The notes under the pieces: model-generated | Told to the model about the DNA's origin: nothing | What the model saw: only the letters and a program-made list of their open reading frames with translations | Database searches by the model: none | In this document: positions 56,138 through 64,000 of the stretch, in pieces | How positions within the stretch are numbered: position 1 is the first letter of the stretch | How the letters are laid out: the number at the start of each line of letters is the position of its first letter | Made by a program: the position numbers and the translations under genes | Assembly (NCBI GenBank): GCA_016946835.1 | Contig: JACVTC010000144.1 | Coordinates: 97,001 to 161,000 of the forward strand | Source of the DNA: Neocallimastix lanati (nom. inval.) | Lineage: Eukaryota > Neocallimastigomycota > Neocallimastigomycetes > Neocallimastigales > Neocallimastigaceae | Direction of reading: 5' to 3' | DNA: 64,000 bases

Positions 56138-59100
56138 ATCGTCAAAAAAATTGCTTCAGTCTGCCATCGTTCCAAAACAGTTGATTTAAAAGAAGATGAT
56201 GATTATGAAGAAACTGCTGATTTCCAAGAAGGTACTACTACGGATTATTACGAAGATTTTGATGATGAGTCGGATGGTTCCAAAGAATTGGATTACTTAG
56301 TAAACGTTATAAAGAGAAAGGCAAATCCTAAAGATGAAGAGACTAGTGACCAAAGAGGAAAGAGGGTTCACCGTAGTCTAAGAGATGATCCTAAGCCAAT
56401 AGTTACTCCAGGTTTACGAAAACAAAAAGAAAATCAATTAAGGGGAACATCGCGACCAGTCAAAAAGCCAACAACTCATTTACATCCTTCGATTATAGCT
56501 CAACCCAGAATAGAGAAAGAAAAGAGGATTGAGAAAGAGCTAAGAGATAAGGAAAGAGCTAGTACTAGTACTTCTGTGGAAAATAATAAAAATAGTATTG
56601 TTAATATTATTAATGAAGAAACTTCTCAGGAAGGAAATAATTCTAAACAAACTTTAAATAAATTAATTCAAGAAAAATCATCAGAAAAGTCAACTGAAAT
56701 TATGCCAACTAGAATTCCAAAAAGAATACAAATGCAAACTGATTGTGATAGTCATGACGTGATCAAAGATTTAAACTCCAGTAATTGCAATATTACATTT
56801 GGACAATTATTGGACGTTGCTCCAAAGATACGGTCTCAAGTATCACAAGGACTTAAATTAGAAAAGAATAATACTAAAATTTCAGGTGCAGTGGATAATA
56901 TGTGTGCTACTACAATAATAACGAACAATATAGATCATACATATAAAAGTAAACATCATGAACCACAAGAAGATGATATTGCTATGGTTGATGTAATAGT
57001 AGATGGAGTTCATGGTAAGGCTTTAATAGATTCATGTAGCAACTTAAGTATTATCACAAAGCAATTTTTAGATAAATTACCTTATCAGTATGAACCTATA
57101 GGAGTTAGTGCAGGACGAATACGTTTAGCAACGATGAATGATGATTACTCAGAAGATGTGTTAATCAAAGTTCCCGTAAAAATTAATGAACTAGAACTAC
57201 TTGTTACGTGTAGAATTATAGACAAGGAGGATCCATTCTATGATATATTAATCAACCTCAAAACTCAAATTGATAACCAGTTATTTATACATCCAATTAG
57301 ATATAGTCTTTGTCGATTTAATGATCAAGGTTTAATTGAAGAAATTGCACCTATTAATAATGAATATGATGACGAAGAAAAATTATTATGTGTAATCAAA
57401 GCATTGAATCACCAAGAAGCTAAGCAACAATTGAAAACGATTGAAGGATTACCACCCATAAAATATATATATGACACAGTTTTTCAAAGTACAATTAATT
57501 CAAATTATAGAGAAGCTATTACTAAATTACTTGAAGAATATATTGATATAATTGCAACTTCTTCTGAAGAATTAACACCTTCAGATTTATCACCACACAA
57601 AATTATTCTTAAGGGAGGAGTTAAACCTATTAAACAAAAATTTTATCGACTTAGTAAATTAAAAACAGATATCTTAAAAGAAGAATTAACCAAACTCATA
57701 TATAAACGATTAATTGAACCTTCATGTTCAGAATGGTCATCACCAGTAGTACTTGTGCCTAAAAAGAACGGTAAATGGCGCCTGTGTATTGACTATAGGA
57801 AAGTAAATGAAGCAACTAAGAAGGATTCTTATTCTTTACCAAATATTGAGGAAATTTTTGATAGCTTAGATGGAGCAAAAATCTTCTCAACATTAGATCT
57901 TTATTCCGGTTATCATCAAATATTAATGGATGATGATAGTGTTGAAATCACTACCTTTACAACTAAGTTCGGAAACTACCAATTCAAGGTAATGCCCTTC
58001 GGTTTAACAGGTGCTCCAGCTACATTCCAAAGAGAAATGAACCGTATACTATTTCCCTTAATAGGAAAATGCGTCTATAACTTTATAGATGATATTTTAA
58101 TCTACTCAAGAACTGAAGAAGAACACCTAGAACATCTTAAACAAGTCTTAGAAATATTCAAGGAACATAAGTTAAAAATCAATATCGAAAAGTGTTCTTT
58201 CATGCAAACTGAAGTAGAAGTACTTGGACATAAAGTATCCTCAGAAGGTTTAAGTCCATTGGAAAACAAAGTTGAAGCTATTAAAGAATGGAAGGCTCCC
58301 TCTAACATTCATGAACTTCGATCATTTTTAGGAGCCATTGGATATTATAGAAATTTTATTAAGGACTTTGCAAAAGTTACTGCTCCTCTCTGCACTCTAT
58401 TAAGAAAAGGTATTAAGTTTGAATGGAAAAAGGAACAAGAAGAAAGTTTTAAAATTCTTAAGGAAAGATTAATCAATGCCCCAATATTAAGATTTCCTAG
58501 ATTTGATAGAGAATTTATTATAAGAACAGATGCTTCCTATGATGGAATAGGCGGTGTGCTTTTACAAAAGGATGATGAAACTGGAAAGGAGCATCCGGTT
58601 CATTATATTAGTAGAAGTTTATCTAAATCGGAAAAGAATTATGGAATTACGGATCTAGAAGGTGCTGCTCTAATTTACTGTATTAATAAATTAAAATCTT
58701 ATATTATGGGAAATCCTAAGCAAACTATAGTATATACAGATCATAGATCATTAATCGGATTACTTAAAAGGAAGGAACCACAAAATTCTCGTCATACTAG
58801 ATGGTGTTTGACTGTCAGTATGTTAGGAATTGATTTACGATATGAAACTGGAAAGAATAATGTTGTCGCAGATGCTTTATCAAGAATGAAAAATGAAAAA
58901 GAAAAAGTTGTCTTAACAACACAAATTATCAAGGAACAAGATGAAAACCTGCTTTCAAGAACCATTAAGGAATTTATTGAAGAAAAATTTACGACAATTG
59001 ATGGTGTGGACTACTTTGTTGATGGCAATAATTATAGAAAATTAGTTACAGATACAAAAGAAAAACTTCAATTAATTTTTCAAGCACACAGTATAGGACA

Positions 59101-60106
59101 CGAAGGCTATTACAAGACATACCAACGTATGAAAATGAGCTACTATTGGAACAATATGGTTAATGACATTAAGCGAATTATAGGTAAATGTGAAAAATGT
59201 CAATTAAATAAATCTCAACCATACCCTGAACCAACGGAAGATAAACCAACTGAAGTAGAAGGACCATTTACACACTTAGGATTGGACATTATAGGACCTC
59301 TAAGTAAAACCAGAAATAATAATCAATATATAATCGTTATGGTTGATTATTTTACTAAATGGGTTGAGGCAGAGCCCACTGAAAATGTTACTTCTCAGGA
59401 TGTGATAAAATTTTTAATTAATGTATTTGCTCGACACGGTGTACCTCAAATTATCACTACTGATAATGGAACACAATTTACATCAGATATGACAAAAATC
59501 TTCCTTGATTTATATGATGTATATGTTAAATTTATCACTCCATATCATCCTGAAAGCAATGGTTTAGTTGAGAATCGTAATAAAGAAATTGGAAAATTAT
59601 TACGATTACTAGGAAAACAACACAAAGAGTGGGATAAAATTTTACCATCTGCACTTTGGGCTTTAAGAACTACTAAAAACTCAATTACCAACCATTCAAG
59701 CTTTGAATTAGTTTATGGAAGGGAGGACCAACAACCTTTTGACATTGCTGCCAGACCAACTAAGGGTATAAATAAGTCTTCTGACGAAATTCTACTGGAA
59801 AAATTTGTATCACACTACCAATGGGTAATGGAGGCCGCGTCTAATATCAAAAATGCTTCGAAGTATTGGGCTACTAGGAGAGAAGAAAAGACCAGTATGA
59901 ATCAAGCTAAAAGAATAAAACCAGGTGATTTAGTACTAGTAAGAAACTTTAATCGAACTAAATTAGAACCTTACTTTGTTGGACCTATGAAAGTGGTAAA
60001 GAAACAATTCAATACAGTCACTTTAGCTGATCCTGCTACTAATATACAAATGAATCGTAATGTTCATTTGAAAAATATTGTCAAGTTTAACTCAGCTTCT
60101 ACCTAG
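56111..60106 (+). CDS. Gypsy Pol: protease, RT, RNase H, integrase
   Basis: An open frame of about 1331 codons, in the -1 frame relative to gag, with no ATG at its head, as expected for a frameshift product. Approximate positions in the frame: Lys/Arg-rich start 1-250; aspartic-protease-like segment (GVHGKALIDS) near 300; RT 470-700 with LCIDYRKVNEATKKDSY, FSTLDLYSGYHQ, MPFGLTGAPATFQ and FIDDILIYS; RNase H 795-930 from RTDASYDGIGGVLL to TGKNNVVADALSRM; HHCC zinc finger 993-1035; integrase core 1050-1205 (LDIIGP, TTDNGTQF, SNGLVENRNKE); an integrase C-terminal stretch with KPGDLVLVRNF and YFVGPMKVVKK. No chromodomain is visible. Confidence 0.92.
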   Translation, partial: PLKGSRSTPIVKKIASVCHRSKTVDLKEDDDYEETADFQEGTTTDYYEDFDDESDGSKELDYLVNVIKRKANPKDEETSDQRGKRVHRSLRDDPKPIVTPGLRKQKENQLRGTSRPVKKPTTHLHPSIIAQPRIEKEKRIEKELRDKERASTSTSVENNKNSIVNIINEETSQEGNNSKQTLNKLIQEKSSEKSTEIMPTRIPKRIQMQTDCDSHDVIKDLNSSNCNITFGQLLDVAPKIRSQVSQGLKLEKNNTKISGAVDNMCATTIITNNIDHTYKSKHHEPQEDDIAMVDVIVDGVHGKALIDSCSNLSIITKQFLDKLPYQYEPIGVSAGRIRLATMNDDYSEDVLIKVPVKINELELLVTCRIIDKEDPFYDILINLKTQIDNQLFIHPIRYSLCRFNDQGLIEEIAPINNEYDDEEKLLCVIKALNHQEAKQQLKTIEGLPPIKYIYDTVFQSTINSNYREAITKLLEEYIDIIATSSEELTPSDLSPHKIILKGGVKPIKQKFYRLSKLKTDILKEELTKLIYKRLIEPSCSEWSSPVVLVPKKNGKWRLCIDYRKVNEATKKDSYSLPNIEEIFDSLDGAKIFSTLDLYSGYHQILMDDDSVEITTFTTKFGNYQFKVMPFGLTGAPATFQREMNRILFPLIGKCVYNFIDDILIYSRTEEEHLEHLKQVLEIFKEHKLKINIEKCSFMQTEVEVLGHKVSSEGLSPLENKVEAIKEWKAPSNIHELRSFLGAIGYYRNFIKDFAKVTAPLCTLLRKGIKFEWKKEQEESFKILKERLINAPILRFPRFDREFIIRTDASYDGIGGVLLQKDDETGKEHPVHYISRSLSKSEKNYGITDLEGAALIYCINKLKSYIMGNPKQTIVYTDHRSLIGLLKRKEPQNSRHTRWCLTVSMLGIDLRYETGKNNVVADALSRMKNEKEKVVLTTQIIKEQDENLLSRTIKEFIEEKFTTIDGVDYFVDGNNYRKLVTDTKEKLQLIFQAHSIGHEGYYKTYQRMKMSYYWNNMVNDIKRIIGKCEKCQLNKSQPYPEPTEDKPTEVEGPFTHLGLDIIGPLSKTRNNNQYIIVMVDYFTKWVEAEPTENVTSQDVIKFLINVFARHGVPQIITTDNGTQFTSDMTKIFLDLYDVYVKFITPYHPESNGLVENRNKEIGKLLRLLGKQHKEWDKILPSALWALRTTKNSITNHSSFELVYGREDQQPFDIAARPTKGINKSSDEILLEKFVSHYQWVMEAASNIKNASKYWATRREEKTSMNQAKRIKPGDLVLVRNFNRTKLEPYFVGPMKVVKKQFNTVTLADPATNIQMNRNVHLKNIVKFNSAST

Positions 60107-60129
60107 CTTGAGTCTTAGCGGGGGCATCT

Positions 60130-60916
60130 TAATACAGAATGAACAAATAATACTAATTGTGCTAGAATAATATAAATTATTCTAACCTTATAGATTATTC
60201 TATTCTATATAATTGGAACTTTCCAATATTCTTCAAATATTACTAAATAGAAATCTTAAGTTAATAAATCACTAATTAACTTATAATTCCTTTTTGAATT
60301 ATCGATCCGATTCCATTATAATGTATTAAAAATCTTTAGCCAAGAATATTGTCCTTGCCCACTTAATATATTAATATTATATTTCTTTTGTATTATGTTA
60401 TATTGAAAATAATCAAATTTATTTAATTAGTTATTAAAATTTTCGTTATCAATTTAAATTTATTTTTAATTACTAAATTTAACTAAACCACAATAAAATA
60501 TTCTGTATAATCTCTTTATTTTTATTTTATATATATTAGTATTAAACTATTATTAAATAATTAATAATTCAATAATATATAACTACTATTTATAACAATA
60601 ATATTATTAACTAAAATAATAATTCAATTTCAATTTAAATGTTTTATTTATAAAAATAATTAGTAATTAGTTTATTAAAAAAATAGTTAGGCTTTACAAA
60701 TTTTAATTTGATAAAAAAATATAAATACATGTAATTTTAGTGAAATAAAATATAATCAATAACTTTCTTTTTATTAAATAAATAATTATATTATTATTTT
60801 TCTTTTATAAATTTAAATAAATAAATATTGATTTTAAAACAAATTATTTTTTTTATTGTAATTTTATTATTTGTGTTAATTATTATTATATTCCTAAAAT
60901 TATATGAACCATACCA
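60130..60916 (+). repeat. 3' LTR of the gypsy element
   Basis: 787 bp, identical by eye to 53909-54695. It is followed at once by ACTT and then the TGATGC start of an older LTR. Confidence 0.9.
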
Positions 60917-60920
60917 ACTT

Positions 60921-61538
60921 TGATGCATGTCCAGTAAAAATAATAGAAAATAATAGAAAAATTATTTAGAAAAATTATTAATATAAATATTTATTAAAAA
61001 TTAATTTTATATAATGAATCTTAAAATATATTATTAATATATTATTAAAGACAATTTATTATTATTAATTATTAAAATATTAAATTAAATAATAATATTA
61101 AAAATATTAAAAGAATTGTTGATAATATAGTAAAATTAGTTATATTAATTATAACGGAGATTGAATGTTTAATTAAATTGATGTTAATATTAAAATAATT
61201 TTTAAATAATGTTAAACAATATGAATTAATAGTTATAAGTAAAAAGTTATGAATATTTATATTTATTAATTAATTTTAGTGTTTCGATAAATAAAATTTA
61301 TAAAATTAGTAAAAAATATAATTATGAAAATAATTTATAAATAAATATTTTCTTTTTTTTTTAAGGAATAATAATAAAACATGTATTTTTTTTTTATGAT
61401 AAAATATAATAAATAAAATAATAAAAGATAAATAACTAAAAAGTAAATATAATTATTGTAATATAATATTCTTGGAGTAATTCCCTTTTGCACAAACGCC
61501 CAACTAACATATACGGTATTTAATAAAATATCGTATCA
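60921..61538 (+). repeat. Older solo LTR of a second gypsy family
   Basis: 618 bp beginning TGATGC and ending CGTATCA. Its last 70 bp resemble the end of the LTR at 61543-62220 (AATTCCC, GCCCAA, then AAAATATCGTATCA), while the middle differs. ACTT follows at 61539-61542, matching the ACTT now before the 5' gypsy LTR (53905-53908). It seems to have stood next to tRNA-Ser before the younger element landed between them. The family assignment rests on the ends and is moderate. Confidence 0.6.
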
Positions 61539-61542
61539 ACTT

Positions 61543-62220
61543 TGATACAAGATGAAAAGAAAAATAATGATACTTTAAAATTATTATTAAATTATATTAA
61601 TTATATAAAGTTTGTAAAATATATATTATTATAAAATTAAAATTAATTATATAAAAATGATGAATTATATTAATTATAAATCATATAAAATAATATTATT
61701 ATAGTATAAAATTTAATTATTATAATATAAACTTTTATATTAATGTTTATATAAAATATAACAATTATGATTTAATATAGAGATAATAATTATAAAAAAA
61801 AATATATAAAAAATATTATAAAAAAAAAAATGTTTTTTGTTAAAAAAAAAATTATTGATATATGTTAATTAGTAATAGTTGATTTAATATAAGAAAAATG
61901 TTTTAATTAGTTAAGATAGTAGTTTAGTTATTAGTTTTAATAAAATTAGTTGTTTAAGTAATTAATTGTAGAATATTATAATTAAATTATAATTATTAAT
62001 AGTTAATTAATATGATAAAAATAAAATAAAATAAAATAAAATAAAATAAAAATAAAATAAAATAAAAATAAAATATTACAAAACAAATATCCTAAAATAA
62101 AAATTTTAAATAATTAAATAAAATAATTAATATTATTATTAGAATATATAATTTAATACAATTCCCCAGTGTAGCGCCCAAAACTATTGTAAATACGAAT
62201 ATTTAAAATATATCGTATCA
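61543..62220 (+). repeat. 5' LTR of the partial gypsy element
   Basis: 678 bp, TGATACAAGATG...TATCGTATCA. Very A/T-rich with an AAAAT tract at about 62020-62075. The partner LTR is outside the window, so the borders rest on the inverted ends, the primer site 6 bp further on and the similarity to 60921-61538. Confidence 0.7.
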
Positions 62221-62251
62221 TATTTTTGGTGGAGAATCCGGGCGCTGCACT
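62169..62251 (+). other. Long-range hairpin spanning the LTR end and primer-binding site
   Basis: AGTGTAGCGCCC (62169-62180) can pair with GGGCGCTGCACT (62240-62251) over 12 bases with one G-U pair. These are among the most G/C-rich words in the region. The loop holds the LTR end and the first bases of the primer site. It may shape reverse-transcription start, or be a remnant of a larger leader fold. Confidence 0.5.
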
Positions 62252-62447
62252 ATTAAATTATATGAAAATAATAATAATATTATAAAAAAAAAAAATTAAT
62301 TTTTTTTTATTAAAATATATATATATATATAATAGTAAAAATAAATAAATAATATTAGAGATAAGTCGAATTAAATAAGAAAATAAATTACGTATTAAAT
62401 ATAAGTTTTGTTTCATTTTTTTTTCCTTTTTTAGTAGTTAATTAATA

Positions 62448-63965
62448 ATGGTTGACGCTTCCAAAGTAAAACGTGATCTACCATATCTATGTGACTATGG
62501 TAAAGACATAGACACATGGATAGAAGATTTTAAGGGTGTCATGGAAATGCATGACATCCAAGATTCATCTAGAATTTTTGTATGGCTAAAAATAGCCGTG
62601 GAGGCTGACTTGAGGAACGTTTTGAAATCATTAGTAACCACTCGGAATAATATCACAAGGTATCCAAACTATAAAGAAGTGCAATCAGCTATTGAAAAGT
62701 ATATGGATATAAAACCAGCTGATAAATGCTCAGTTTTAAAAAATCTGAAAATAAAACCAAATGAAAATATAAAGAATTTTAACTACCGTTATTTAACCTT
62801 GTATCATCGATTAGATAGAGATTATCAGAAGATTATATCAGTCGATGATTATTTAAATTCAATAAAATCAAGAATATATGTTCATTCTCAAATTCTCTTA
62901 GCCGAATGTGATACCTTGTCGGATGCTTTTGAAGTGGCTGTAAGAGCCGAGAAAGCCGAAAAAAGGACCATAGGAAATAATGAATTTCTCAACACTTCTA
63001 TGGTCTTCCAAAATAATTCTAATTGTCAAAATTCTTTATTAGAACATCCATTATATAGAGGATTGACCGAAGGAAATAGGGATTTAGATAATTCTATACA
63101 AAATGCGTATTATGTGGGCAACGCTGATCTGTTTTCTACTGGTCGATATCGTCAAGAAAGATTTAATTCAAGGAATAATAATAACAACAATAATAATAAT
63201 CAATTTAGAAATTTTACTTGCTACCTCTGTGGCGAACCAGGTCACAAAGCAAGAGAATGTAACAAAAGAAATTTAAGAAATAAAAATAAATCTCATAATT
63301 ATAGTCAGGATCAGAATCAATTAATGACCTTCGGAAAATTTAATTCTGGATTTTATAATGAAAATAATTATAATAATAATGGAAATAGAATGTTTAATAA
63401 CGGAAATAATGGAAATAATTATAATATTAATAATAATAATAATAATAATTATAATACTCTATATGGTAATAATAATTATAACAGTAATTATAATAACAAT
63501 AATAATAATTATAATAATTTCTATAACAGTAATATTAATAGTAGCAATAATAGTAATTATAATAATTTCAATAACAGTAACAATAATAATAATAATAATA
63601 ATTTCAATAACAGTAACAATAATAATAATAATAATTTTGGTAACTATAATAATAATTCCAATAATAATAATATTAACAATGGTAATTATAATTTTAGGAA
63701 CAACAACAATAGAGGAAAAAATAATTATAATAACAATGATAATTATAATAATAACAATTATAGCAATAATAATTATATTAATAGCAATTATAACAATAAA
63801 ATTATAATAACAATAATATGTATAATAACAATAATAATTATAATAGAAATAATAATTATAACAGTAATAGTAATTATGGAAATAATAATTATAATACTAA
63901 TAATACTAATTATGACAACTATAGCAATGATAACTACAATAATGCAAGAAATATTGAAGAAATAA
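62448..63965 (+). CDS. Gag of the partial gypsy element
   Basis: Starts MVDASKVKRDLPYL. The capsid-like part spans about 10-190 (IDTWIEDFKGVMEMHDI; KIKPNENIKNFNYRYLTLYH). A zinc knuckle, CYLCGEPGHKAREC, is at about 258-271. A very long Asn/Tyr-rich low-complexity tail encoded by AAT and TAT codons fills the rest, up to near the window edge. It is homologous to the 55200 Gag. How gag connects to pol cannot be seen because the window ends. Confidence 0.85.
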   Translation: MVDASKVKRDLPYLCDYGKDIDTWIEDFKGVMEMHDIQDSSRIFVWLKIAVEADLRNVLKSLVTTRNNITRYPNYKEVQSAIEKYMDIKPADKCSVLKNLKIKPNENIKNFNYRYLTLYHRLDRDYQKIISVDDYLNSIKSRIYVHSQILLAECDTLSDAFEVAVRAEKAEKRTIGNNEFLNTSMVFQNNSNCQNSLLEHPLYRGLTEGNRDLDNSIQNAYYVGNADLFSTGRYRQERFNSRNNNNNNNNNQFRNFTCYLCGEPGHKARECNKRNLRNKNKSHNYSQDQNQLMTFGKFNSGFYNENNYNNNGNRMFNNGNNGNNYNINNNNNNNYNTLYGNNNYNSNYNNNNNNYNNFYNSNINSSNNSNYNNFNNSNNNNNNNNFNNSNNNNNNNFGNYNNNSNNNNINNGNYNFRNNNNRGKNNYNNNDNYNNNNYSNNNYINSNYNNKIIITIICIITIIIIIEIIIITVIVIMEIIIIILIILIMTTIAMITTIMQEILKK

Positions 63966-64000
63966 CAAATAAAAGCAATCCTAGGTACTTTGATAATCAA

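Larger units (their letters stand above)
53909..60916 (+). mobile_element. Ty3/gypsy LTR retrotransposon, looks whole
   Basis: A 7.0-kb element with 787-bp LTRs that look identical by eye (TAATACAG...CATACCA; the left edge could be shifted by 1-2 bases). ACTT flanks both ends (53905-53908 and 60917-60920), or ACTTT if the LTR starts one base later. A TGGTGGAGATATCGGGG primer-binding-site candidate starts at 54704. Then come gag, a programmed frameshift signal, and pol in the gypsy order: protease, RT, RNase H, integrase. The G-rich tract AGCGGGGGCATCT precedes the 3' LTR. I see no break. It is the youngest insertion in this window by position and LTR identity. Confidence 0.93.
61543..64000 (+). 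mobile_element. Ty3/gypsy element, 5' part, runs off the window
   Basis: Starts with an LTR whose ends are inverted repeats (TGATAC...GTATCA), then a TGGTGGAGAATCCGGG primer-binding-site candidate at 62227 and a gag gene. The primer site shares its first nine bases with that of the neighbouring element. Pol and the 3' LTR lie outside the window, so wholeness cannot be judged. The preceding ACTT (61539-61542) would be its left target copy. Confidence 0.8.

Overview
The window looks like a chromosome piece from an anaerobic gut fungus (Neocallimastigomycota). This is an inference. It rests on extreme A+T content outside genes, long A, T and ATT runs, almost exclusive TAA/TAG stops, short GT-AG introns, Asn-rich proteins, and an NOG1 protein that follows the fungal family closely through its G domain. 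A social amoeba, with similar base composition, was considered and judged less likely.

Layout, left to right. The window opens with the last 47 codons of an unidentified gene (2-145). The intronless splicing factor gene CWC22 follows (894-4061). Next come a solo LTR (4928-5140) and a young, nearly whole Ty1/copia element on the minus strand (5179-11611). A ten-exon minus-strand gene (12049-17385) encodes a Groucho/TLE-type co-repressor; I rebuilt it exon by exon. After 3.6 kb of non-coding DNA there is a plus-strand run of housekeeping genes: NOG1 (21000-23927, ten exons), a two-exon gene for an arrestin-like plus GTPase-like protein (25503-28566), and SRP54 (29515-31420, two exons). Two small single-pass membrane proteins sit in tandem near 36 kb. 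A three-exon CAP-Gly/coiled-coil gene lies at 47151-48946. The large gaps hold homopolymers, microsatellites, a 57-bp satellite, three copia-like fossils and a few possible gene relics.

The right end is a retrotransposon landing zone beside two minus-strand tRNA genes, tRNA-Ser(UGA) and tRNA-Cys(GCA), 14 bp apart. Just upstream of tRNA-Ser lie a whole-looking Ty3/gypsy element with 787-bp LTRs (53909-60916), a solo LTR of another gypsy family (60921-61538), and a third gypsy element that runs off the window (61543-64000). The same 4-bp word, ACTT, stands at all three junctions. The simplest reading is repeated insertion at one point upstream of a Pol III gene, with the youngest element closest to the tRNA.

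The genes do not form a pathway. CWC22 (splicing), NOG1 (60S ribosome assembly), SRP54 (protein targeting), a CAP-Gly protein (microtubules) and a Groucho-type co-repressor (transcription) are dispersed housekeeping or regulatory genes. The most notable points are the Groucho-type protein in a probable fungus, the 85-copy ATT tract against a 3' splice site in that gene, and the stacked tRNA-directed insertions.
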